From NCBI RefSeq assembly GCF_963678635.1, contig NC_087066.1, positions 38,940,223 to 39,004,222 of the forward strand: 64,000 bases of DNA. The letters run 5' to 3'. This document shows positions 24,209 to 32,495 of the stretch, piece by piece. This DNA comes from Symsagittifera roscoffensis. Taxonomy: Eukaryota > Xenacoelomorpha > Acoela > Convolutidae. Numbering within the stretch: position 1 is the stretch's first letter; each line of letters opens with the position of its first letter. A program made the position numbers and the translations under genes. The notes under the pieces are model-generated. The model had not been told where the DNA came from and did not search any database. It saw only the letters and a program-made list of their open reading frames with translations.

Positions 24209-25893
24209 TCTTCCTCATATAAGCCTCTCATCACGTAAAACGAAATCAAAAAGCTGTTTAGCTTTAAGACAGAATTTGACCGAAACTCTTTAGTCAATTT
24301 CTGTCTATCATTTTTTCTAAATTCTGTCTAGAGTCGAATTCTGTCGAAAACTTTTTAGTCAATTGCCCAAATCTGAGTTGAACTAATCCGTAGCACACTA
24401 ATTTTTGTAACCTTTTTGAAGTAAAAAAAACTTATGTGAAGGCCTAGCTTTGATCTTTTGCTTCCCTACGAAAACTTTCAAGTCCAAAGTTTCAAAAGTT
24501 TTTTTCTTTTTACAGGGAATTCTTGGATTAAGAACACCTCTCTGACGTCGTCTGATTAATTGGCCAGACGAAGCCTTGAAGACAATATTTTAACAAAAAG
24601 TTTCATCTGTCATAATGTCACTTTTTCCACCATATTTTCCTAGTAAAAGAAAGGGGACATGTTGCAATTACGACATTCGTTTCACTGAAATATTTCAGTT
24701 TTTCATTAAAATGGAGTTGTGCTTATCTGAAGTTTGAGTTAAGTGAAATTTGACAGATTGGATCATTTTAAAATCCTCCCCATAAATCAAGTTGAAGAAA
24801 AGAGCATGGTTTTTTAAATGCTCGATTCTGATTGACTGAACATTCCAGCTTAGAACTTTCCAAATTTAATTGCAACAAATCAACAGCTTCCCAACTAATA
24901 CTTTATTATTGAAATGGATTACAATAAAAAAAAATAGATAAAATAAGACCTAAAAAAAATCATTGATAAATTAACTCCTCCATCAAGTTCAGATTAAAAA
25001 TGAACGAAACACGATAATTCGATAATTCAACTCAATTGAAAATCCTTGAAAAAAATTTTAATGAGGGAAGCAAGAAAAACTGGTTGTTGTGCAAGTAGCA
25101 GTAAAGGTTCTGAAGTTGATTTTAAAATTTTGCTACGACTATAATTTTTTTCGAGCTGTTGCGTATTTTTTTTTGTGCGTGTGAGAAGGTGGAAGCTTTT
25201 TTTTCGTCTATATTTTAATAAACAGTTTCATCTCGCATATGTAAGATTTTCCATCAAATTTTCGTTTATTTCATCATTTGATTGTATGTCTATGTCTAAA
25301 AAAAGTTATCCCAAACAATAAGCCTGCCAGCTTCAAACAAAGCCAGTTTTGTTGTTTGTGATCAGCGTTTTGATAATTTTCAATTCAGAGTTTTGATGAT
25401 TTTCAATATACGCTCGATTAATGAAAACAAGTGACATAAAAAGATTTATGCCAAAAAAGACACCAAAAACCAGTTGCAGATGCAGTATTCTCAGCATTGG
25501 CAAAGTACGTATGTTTTGCGTCAGTTCTTGAAAATCGATTTACAATAAACGGGGCAAAAGTCGCATTAAGGACTATTTGCAAAAAACTCAATTTTTGCAC
25601 AAAAAGTGAACCAAGAAATGTCGGTCGTTCACTTTGGCTTTTGTTCGTATCGACTAATATACTTTTGTAATTCAAATACGTCATTCCGAGCACTCAAACT
25701 CAAGCATGGAAAATCAAAGTCATTATAGATTTTAAAAAAAAAGAGGAAGTTCAAATTGAACACAAGAAACTCAAACACAACAAGGCAATTTTCGACTAGA
25801 TGTTTGTAACAAACCATAAACAAATCAAACTTTATTGTCCAAATCTAAGTTGTTTTTATCCTCTGCAATTAAACAACAAGAAAAAAACATGAA
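24209..25893. other. No gene seen
   Basis: AT-rich DNA. The open frames here (for example around 25418-25693, minus) lack coding character. The minus strand near 25078-25110 carries CTGCTACTTGCACAACAACC, another relative of the second hairpin-end family. Confidence 0.45.
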
Positions 25894-26019
25894 AACGGTG
25901 TTCTGCCTGGATGCAATTTTGACTGCTGTTAAGACTCTGCTGCTTTCTTCAAAGCAATATTCTAAGAATGAAAAAGCGTCATAACAGCATCTCAGTTCGA
26001 ATCCTGGCAGAACACCGTT
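25894..26019 (+). other. 126-bp multibranched foldback with perfect Pol III B box
   Basis: AACGGTGTTCTGCC (25894-25907) pairs perfectly with GGCAGAACACCGTT (26006-26019). Inside, TGCTGTT (25924) pairs with AACAGCA (25983), enclosing two small hairpins: TGCTTT/AAAGCA at 25941-25956 and ATTC/GAAT at 25959-25969. GTTCGAATCC at 25995-26004 is a B-box/T-loop sequence placed where a tRNA would have it relative to the outer stem. No good A box is visible. It could be a tRNA-like or tRNA-derived structured RNA, or a palindromic MITE; I cannot decide. Confidence 0.45.
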
Positions 26020-26095
26020 CTAACGTTAATTTTTTGTTGTTTAGTTGTAGAGTACTTAGAAGTACTTCTGTTCACATAGTTTTGTTTGTTTTGAT

Positions 26096-26123
26096 TGCTT
26101 GTTCCGACTTTCGAAGAAACTAA
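26096..26123 (+). mobile_element. Helentron-like left-end fragment
   Basis: TTGTTCCGACTTTCGA followed by an alignable stretch with gaatat matches the left end of the family at 44865. The rest is missing, apparently because the large retroelement starts here. This suggests the retroelement inserted into an older Helentron-like copy. Confidence 0.45.
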
Positions 26124-26544
26124 TGAATATATATTGGAACCTGATCTAGACTACATTTTATGATTGGATAATTTAGATATTTTACCAATGTAAAGTATTT
26201 AATATTAACCAATCATGATCCATCTAACTAACAACCCACTTATTTGTAAGTGCTGAAGTTACTTGTAATTTCAGCACCAGAGAGATTTGAATTTAACTTA
26301 GAAATTAGTTGGACTCTCCCGAGCACTTCAGCAGCCGCAATAAACCAGTATACCCTAGATCTATTGAGCCTAGCAGAAACTAGTTAAACAACCTGAGACT
26401 AGATAGTATAAGAGTAAGATTAGGATCGGTATTAGACTAAGAAGTTGCACGAATCTATCCGGCCGAAAATAAGATAGCGTGACGAGCAGACGGTGTACCC
26501 TATCCGAAATTACTCTATGAGTTAACCAACTCGGTCCTAACTCA
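26124..26544 (+). repeat. Candidate 5' LTR (3' boundary firm, 5' boundary uncertain)
   Basis: The 3' end is set by ...CTAACTCA at 26537-26544, two bases before a strong primer-binding site, the normal CA terminus. A polyadenylation signal AATAAA is at 26341-26346 and a CCAAT-like motif near 26208. TG at 26124 is a guess for the start. No matching 3' LTR is visible before the gap, so the length of about 420 bp is provisional. Confidence 0.55.
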
Positions 26545-26546
26545 TC

Positions 26547-26569
26547 TGGTGCGACCATAAGTCTCGAAC
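26547..26569 (+). promoter_or_regulatory. tRNA primer-binding site
   Basis: TGGTGCGACC followed by ATAAGTCTCGAAC. Its reverse complement ends in CCA and contains GTTCGAGAC in T-loop position, so about 23 bases match the layout of a tRNA 3' end (T loop, T stem, acceptor, CCA). Base counting is one short of canonical, so I do not name the tRNA. It is the primer for minus-strand DNA synthesis. Confidence 0.7.
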
Positions 26570-26631
26570 AAGACCTTAATAGCTTAGAATTAACCAAAAT
26601 AGATTAGAAATTAGACAAAAACATTTAAAAA

Positions 26632-26865
26632 ATGTTATACGACAATAATTTAATCGAAATGTCTCTACGACTCAATAGATCAGAGCCAATATTCCGAACC
26701 ATAACAGAACTACCCGGAATTGGAAGAAGACCTCGAACCAGAGACGACATACGACAAAGTAGAAACTTGCCATATAGCTATATGATAGTTAGGCAAAAAC
26801 CAGAACAAACTTTTATATTTAGAATACTACTAGCAATGAATTTAGATTTTCATTTGCAAACATAA
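26632..26865 (+). CDS. Small leader ORF, 77 aa, uncertain
   Basis: It lies 63 bp downstream of the PBS, in the long 5' leader. It is Arg-rich in the middle (GIGRRPRTRDDIRQSRN) and ends in a hydrophobic stretch. It has no recognisable domain and could be a regulatory upstream ORF or chance. Between here and 27803 the leader has no other ORF; it contains a run of 11 C (27456-27466) and several donor-like GTAAGT motifs (27500, 27615). Confidence 0.25.
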   Translation: MLYDNNLIEMSLRLNRSEPIFRTITELPGIGRRPRTRDDIRQSRNLPYSYMIVRQKPEQTFIFRILLAMNLDFHLQT

Positions 26866-27195
26866 AACCTTGAAGTTAATCTTCAAAATCATTTCAGGCG
26901 CTAAACAAAATTATTAATATACAATAACGATTGATAAAAAGATCTAAGATCGTTTTCCTAAAACTCTGCAGTAATATACAAAACATGTTTGAAAAATATT
27001 TATTGAAAAATAAAAATAAAAATTAGTAGCATGACAATAAATGGTTAGTAATCATAAATCATCCTGTTGTTCCAGCTCCATCATCTAAAACATAACAGCA
27101 ATCATAAACCCACTAATATCATCAAAACACTAAATCTTTCCTTTACACACATTTAAAATTTTATTAAAACTTAAATTCACTTAATTTTAAAACCA

Positions 27196-27280
27196 GATCA
27201 TCAAGGCTTATCCTTGGATCTTAAATCATTTTCTACTTAATTAAATTTCAAATTTGATCATCAAGGCTTATCCTTGGATC
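27196..27280 (+). repeat. Duplicated 25-base stem-loop in the retroelement leader
   Basis: GATCATCAAGG-CTTAT-CCTTGGATC occurs identically at 27196-27220 and 27256-27280. Each unit folds with CAAGG pairing to CCTTG, flanked by GATC ends. Its position in the untranslated leader, between the PBS and the first long ORF, is where retroviral packaging or dimerisation signals usually lie. That role is inference only. Confidence 0.6.
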
Positions 27281-27802
27281 AAACAGAACAACTTTGTTCT
27301 CCGCCACCCACTTAATTAGTGTCTAACGACCTCAAACGTCGATTCACTACCCAACCCTTTCTAAAGACCTAAGACTAATAGAAATTTTTAAACAAAACTA
27401 ATCATTCAAATTAGGATAAACAGTGAAGAACTTCGGTTATTCATCCTTCACTTGACCCCCCCCCCCTCTTACCAGACCCAGGATAAATCTTAGACTTAGT
27501 AAGTTTAAAATAGTATCTAACGAACTACTCGCGTTCTAATTATACCTGAACCTTGTGGATCGATTTACTATTCTCCAACCCTTGAACACAATCACTACCC
27601 CTAAGTAAGATTAAGTAAGTTAACACCTTAACTTATACTAGCCACGAGAAAGTAAAAAATCATTCTTCGGAATCGATATACTTTTCTCTCCAACCCTGAA
27701 CAAATAGACCCAGGTTAAGCTAACCAAAAAATCGTAAAAACTAACAGTTTAAGAAAAATAGAAACCATTTAACAACCTTTTGCATCCGTCATCCTAAACC
27801 TT

Positions 27803-28270
27803 ATGTCATTTAAAAACCTAGGAAATAAACAAACAATCGTTTTACACAATTGTGAAATAGATAACAAAAAATACGACCTTGTAATCACACCTCATACACA
27901 AACAGTTGGATACATTCGAACAAAACGACAAACACTAAAAAGAAAAATAATAACGAAACAAAGACAAATAACACGAAAAAGATTTTCAAAAAATCGAAAC
28001 GCATTTTCAGAATCAGAAACTAACAGTTTAGACGAACTTTACAAACTAAAAGAATCAATAGATAAAAATTGCCCACTTCACGATCAATTATATTTTTCTG
28101 ACTCAGAAACAACTTCAAATTCATCAAAAAGAGGAAAAAGAAGAATAAAAAAGCAGTATAAACACAAACCAGTACATTTATACAATTGGAATCAACCAAT
28201 TCGACACATTAATAATTACATATTAACAGTCATCGAACGAAAAAATGAGCTCAACGCACACCCCAGGTGA
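27803..28270 (+). CDS. ORF0: basic 155-aa protein upstream of gag
   Basis: It begins MSFKNLGNKQTIVLHNCEI and has a dense basic stretch (about residues 40-75, with TKRQTLKRKIITKQRQ and RKRFSKNR). A Ser/Glu-rich segment follows, then a second basic patch (KRGKRRIKKQYKHK, about residues 111-125). No Cys-His motif or membrane segment is present. Such clusters suit nuclear localisation or RNA binding. It overlaps the Gag start by 26 nt in a different frame, so Gag may be translated by reinitiation, leaky scanning or from another mRNA. Ty3/gypsy elements do not normally encode a protein ahead of Gag; small basic regulators exist in complex retroviruses, but I see no homology. The A-rich composition is the same as in gag, supporting a real gene. 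Confidence 0.65.
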   Translation: MSFKNLGNKQTIVLHNCEIDNKKYDLVITPHTQTVGYIRTKRQTLKRKIITKQRQITRKRFSKNRNAFSESETNSLDELYKLKESIDKNCPLHDQLYFSDSETTSNSSKRGKRRIKKQYKHKPVHLYNWNQPIRHINNYILTVIERKNELNAHPR

Positions 28271-31244
28271 AGAAAGTCCAGATGATGATGAAATCTTTCC
28301 TTTTATAGTAGATGCAACCACTGATAGAGGACAGCATATATTTTGCAAAAATTTACTATTAAATTTATTTGAACCCGGAATCAGTCCATGTAAAACAGAG
28401 TTCCCAGATGTAAAAATCAAAAGACAAATCATAGACCACTACTTAAAAGATATATGCAACATAACACAACAGTATGGAATCTACTCCATAGAATTCACCT
28501 CACCAAACCATAATAATAGAAAATATACAATTCAAACAGACGATCTTGATTTAGAATTTTCAAAAGTTTTTTCAGAATATATAAAAAGCATCCAATATCA
28601 TAACTCACAAAGAGCAAACTCCATATTCACCAATGAAGTTTTCGCAATAATATATAGTTATATTTCGATATTAGAAAACGAAATCCCAATAACAAATGTC
28701 TCACCGACAGAAACATCTAAACATTTAAGAGTACGACATGAAATCACACTACTCTCTAGTTATTTAAACATCATTAAAGAAAATTTCACGAAAGACGACG
28801 TTTCACAACATACAAAACACGATCTACAAAAAATTTTGGCATGGTTCATAATAGATTATTTCACACACAATATTGATTTAATTGCACAAGCAAGAAAAAA
28901 TTTTAGACCCCAAAACTCGAACGATGATACCGCTATCACAGAACAATCAGATTATGTTTGGGACCCCGAATGGTCTCATCCCGCATTTATAAGCTTCCCA
29001 CAATCAATCTCAAGTCAAGCAATAAGTACGATATCTTACATAAGAGATTATGTAAAAGTAATACCATTAACCATTGATGCAACACCATTAAACTATAATA
29101 CATTTTTGCCCGATACACAAAATAATAGTTTAAACTCTACAGTTATACACAATGAAAACCTCAATGGAACTAGGAATCTTACTCAACAAGATATCCAGAC
29201 ACCATCACACTTCATAAATGAAGAAATTGTACACACAACAACTACACAACAAAGTATTTCACCAATACGCCCAAATTTAACAACACCAAGAAATACAAAT
29301 CCTTCACAAACACAGGTAACCTTACAATCAACCGTTAAACCTTCGGTTGCCCCTAAATATTCACATATGGATTACCAAACATACAGACCCATGACAATAC
29401 CATCAAAAACACGCAAAACATTCACTAGAAACAACTTTACAGACCATAATTATAATTATACACATCCATCAAAAACATATAATCAACCACAAAGAAATTT
29501 TAACCAATATCCAAGATCTCGAAATTGGGATAACCCAATGACCCAACCTAATTCAATAAATTTCCAAACAAATCCTCCACAGGATCACAGTGAAAATTAC
29601 CCATTTTTTCAACAAAATAAAAATAAAAAACAGACATCTTATCAAATGGATTATTTATCCTCAGATGATGATTTCTTACAACCAGATATATTTGCACCAA
29701 ATACTCAAGAATATCGTAGACAAGGAATACAGAGAACACGTACAAATCATAGAAATTTTTCTCCACAACCAATAGATGCACAACATCAACAACCAATTCA
29801 ACAACAAAATCTAATTAATACACAATCTTTTCAACCAATTCAACAACAAAATCCAATGACTGCACACTCGTATCAAGCATCACAAATGCAAAATGAAATA
29901 CCACTCCCATATTATCTCCAACAACATGAAATAACAAGAAACCAACTTTCAAATTTTTCTCAAATGCCAAATGCAGCAGAATCATTACAAATGACAATGA
30001 ATCCATACCTTATGGGTGGATCATCAATAACATCAAACAAACCCCTAATGGTTTTCACAGGAACAGACCCTGAATACTCTGTAGAAGATTATTTAAATGC
30101 AGTAACAGCAAACCTGATTTTAAATATTGGACCTGAACCAATTAATACGCCACTACATCAAAATTGGATACATCGACGCACAGCGTTAATACAAACAACC
30201 TTAGATGGCGCAGCCCAAAAATGGTTTTCAGTACTACCTCTAGAAATAAAATCAAACTGGAAAAGGTTTACACAGGAATTTTCAAAAATGTTTGACTCCG
30301 AAAGAAACAAACAACAACAAAGAGTTTTATGTAATGAAATTCGCAGATTACCAAACGAAACCATCAAGCAAATAGCAGTACGAATCGAAACACTAGTTCG
30401 AAAAGCATATTCATTAAATACACACGACTATAAAAACACAAAGATGACAGAAATCTTAATGATGACCTTAACACCACAATTAAGGAAAATAGCAATAAAA
30501 AAGAGAGCATCCCATCCTTCTTCAATTCGAGAACCCGATTTAGATTTTCGAAAACTAGTAGACAAATTAGAACAAGCAGAAATCACGATGAAACTAGAAG
30601 AAACGGAAAATCTGAAATTACAATACGTTAACAAAATTGAAACGACTCCCACTAATATTAATAATATACAGGAATCAGAAACAGACCTCGTTGAAAAAAT
30701 CACTGAAATACTCAATATTTACGAAAAGAACCCAAACTTTAAAGGCAAACCATCTTTCAAAAAATGGTGTAATTATTGCCGACGATACGGACATAGTATT
30801 TCCGAATGTAGACAAAAACAGCAAGACAATCAAAATAAACCTCAAAAATATAAAGAACCAAATAAATCATTCTATCAATACATGAAAAAAGATCAAAATC
30901 TACCGAACAAAACAGTCTACAGCAACAACAGTTCAGGAAAACCACTCCCGAACAATACAAATTATACAAGAAATCAATCACCATATAACTCAAGTTATAG
31001 AGGAAGATCACCAGAACGAAGAAACACGAATAATTCATCACAAAATCACTACAATAGACCAAATAGTCGAAATAACTACTCCAGATCAAATTCAAATACA
31101 CAACGATTTGTTTCTAGATCTAATTCCCAATCAAGAAATAATTACTATCCAAACAATCAATCACGAAATTCATCATACAATAGGAATAGAAACTACTCCT
31201 ATAATCGAAATAGAAGTTATTCAAACAACCGAAACCAGAATTAG
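28245..31244 (+). CDS. gag: Gag-like structural polyprotein, 999 aa
   Basis: Residues 1-270 are a globular N-terminal part of unknown fold. Residues ~300-560 are low-complexity, Asn/Gln/Pro-rich with repeats of QPIQQQN. Residues ~595-830 form the retrotransposon capsid-like region (VFTGTDPEYSVEDYLNAV, then AAQKWFSVLP and a helical tail). A CCHC zinc knuckle (CNYCRRYGHSISEC, about residues 843-856) binds RNA. The tail, residues ~880-999, is built of Arg/Asn/Ser/Tyr motifs such as YNRNRNYS. Capsid plus knuckle identify Gag; 999 aa is about twice the usual length. The stop is TAG (31242-31244), and the same frame stays open behind it with the same Asn/Arg repeats, so either UAG readthrough or a nonsense mutation is implied. 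Confidence 0.9.
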   Translation: MSSTHTPGEESPDDDEIFPFIVDATTDRGQHIFCKNLLLNLFEPGISPCKTEFPDVKIKRQIIDHYLKDICNITQQYGIYSIEFTSPNHNNRKYTIQTDDLDLEFSKVFSEYIKSIQYHNSQRANSIFTNEVFAIIYSYISILENEIPITNVSPTETSKHLRVRHEITLLSSYLNIIKENFTKDDVSQHTKHDLQKILAWFIIDYFTHNIDLIAQARKNFRPQNSNDDTAITEQSDYVWDPEWSHPAFISFPQSISSQAISTISYIRDYVKVIPLTIDATPLNYNTFLPDTQNNSLNSTVIHNENLNGTRNLTQQDIQTPSHFINEEIVHTTTTQQSISPIRPNLTTPRNTNPSQTQVTLQSTVKPSVAPKYSHMDYQTYRPMTIPSKTRKTFTRNNFTDHNYNYTHPSKTYNQPQRNFNQYPRSRNWDNPMTQPNSINFQTNPPQDHSENYPFFQQNKNKKQTSYQMDYLSSDDDFLQPDIFAPNTQEYRRQGIQRTRTNHRNFSPQPIDAQHQQPIQQQNLINTQSFQPIQQQNPMTAHSYQASQMQNEIPLPYYLQQHEITRNQLSNFSQMPNAAESLQMTMNPYLMGGSSITSNKPLMVFTGTDPEYSVEDYLNAVTANLILNIGPEPINTPLHQNWIHRRTALIQTTLDGAAQKWFSVLPLEIKSNWKRFTQEFSKMFDSERNKQQQRVLCNEIRRLPNETIKQIAVRIETLVRKAYSLNTHDYKNTKMTEILMMTLTPQLRKIAIKKRASHPSSIREPDLDFRKLVDKLEQAEITMKLEETENLKLQYVNKIETTPTNINNIQESETDLVEKITEILNIYEKNPNFKGKPSFKKWCNYCRRYGHSISECRQKQQDNQNKPQKYKEPNKSFYQYMKKDQNLPNKTVYSNNSSGKPLPNNTNYTRNQSPYNSSYRGRSPERRNTNNSSQNHYNRPNSRNNYSRSNSNTQRFVSRSNSQSRNNYYPNNQSRNSSYNRNRNYSYNRNRSYSNNRNQN

Positions 31245-32495
31245 CCGAACAATCAATCAAGGAATAACTCATATAATAGATCGAACTATAACAGACCAAA
31301 CAATAATTACCAAAACAGATCGCGAAATAATTCACAAAATCGACACTCAAGTTATAATAATCGTTATAGAAATTATTCCCAATCACCACACCGGAATAAT
31401 AATAACTATAATAATTCTAATAATCGCCACAGAAGTAGTACACCTAAACATCAAAGACAAATCAATCAAGTACAATCTAATCCAGAAACAACATCAGACC
31501 CTCCAGGTATTGATGACACAGTAACTGATACGTTACAACTCAATCAAATAAACTGTACATCATCAGATTCAGAAAGTGATACTGAAAACACTCTTTCTAT
31601 CAATATGATAAAAGTCGAAAATGACTATGAATCTGTCATATATGAACAACCTTTTTCATCACACATATATGAAAATCAATCAGAATTTCTTCAAAATTAT
31701 TACACTACACCCATAAATTCCACACCAACGACGCAAGAAACAAATGAGATTAACACTACAAATCAAACCAATAAAAATACCAAAACAAAATGCTTGAATA
31801 CAAACCACATTTATCAAAATATACAAAAAGAACAACCCAAAGAAAAAATTTGGACAATACCATTTCTCTTAGAAAGCCCAAGAAATAAAGAATTTCAACC
31901 ACCAGACCTTGAAATAGATTTTTTAATTGATTCAGGAGCAGAATCAAACATAATAAACATCCCCACATGGAATGAAATAAAAATTTTACACCCAAAGCTA
32001 ACACCTCTTGAAACCTCCAGTAAGTTAGCAACAGCACAAGGATCAACATTGATAAACTACGGAAAAATCCAATTATTTCTCCTCCCCACCAGAACAATGG
32101 AGCAAAGCAAAATTTTAAATAAGCCATTTAAACAAATATTCCATATCACTGACATTAAATATAATATCATTGGAATACCATTTATTTCGAAGTATATACC
32201 AACAATTAACATACTAAATAGTAAAATATTAATCAAAGATAAATATACAAAAACAAAAGAAACATCCTTAACATTTTTTCAAAGATTAAATAAACAACCA
32301 CCATTCTTTTCAAAATTCTACCCGATATTTAACCAACAAAGGAAACATCTAAAACCACTATCAGAGATATCTATAATTTTTCAATCAAACAAGTTCACCA
32401 ATATGATAAAGAACAAAACAAACAAAAATTTTATATGTCAGAATTTGAATTCAAACCTATTCACAAATTTTTCAAAATCACAATCTCATCCATAA
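31245..32495 (+). CDS. pro: Protease region in the Gag frame, behind a TAG
   Basis: The frame directly after the gag TAG is open for 416 codons. The first ~100 codons continue the Asn/Arg-rich Gag tail and then turn acidic (SDSESDTENT). The first Met is at 31605. An aspartic protease follows with the active-site motif LIDSGAES (DSGA at about 31930-31941), then a typical retropepsin-like region with NIIGIPFISKY. It would release mature Gag and Pol products. The product requires readthrough of the TAG, or initiation at 31605. The frame ends at TAA 32493-32495 after overlapping Pol. Confidence 0.8.
   Translation, partial: PNNQSRNNSYNRSNYNRPNNNYQNRSRNNSQNRHSSYNNRYRNYSQSPHRNNNNYNNSNNRHRSSTPKHQRQINQVQSNPETTSDPPGIDDTVTDTLQLNQINCTSSDSESDTENTLSINMIKVENDYESVIYEQPFSSHIYENQSEFLQNYYTTPINSTPTTQETNEINTTNQTNKNTKTKCLNTNHIYQNIQKEQPKEKIWTIPFLLESPRNKEFQPPDLEIDFLIDSGAESNIINIPTWNEIKILHPKLTPLETSSKLATAQGSTLINYGKIQLFLLPTRTMEQSKILNKPFKQIFHITDIKYNIIGIPFISKYIPTINILNSKILIKDKYTKTKETSLTFFQRLNKQPPFFSKFYPIFNQQRKHLKPLSEISIIFQSNKFTNMIKNKTNKNFICQNLNSNLFTNFSKSQSHP
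32426..32432 (+). promoter_or_regulatory. Candidate -1 ribosomal frameshift site, A AAT TTT
   Basis: In the protease frame the codons read AAA AAT TTT, forming the X XXY YYZ heptamer at 32426-32432. A -1 slip moves directly into the Pol frame, three bases before the first Pol ATG (32435). The Pol frame opens at 32333. A second identical heptamer in the same register is at 32465-32471, also inside the overlap. No downstream pseudoknot was assessed. Confidence 0.6.
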
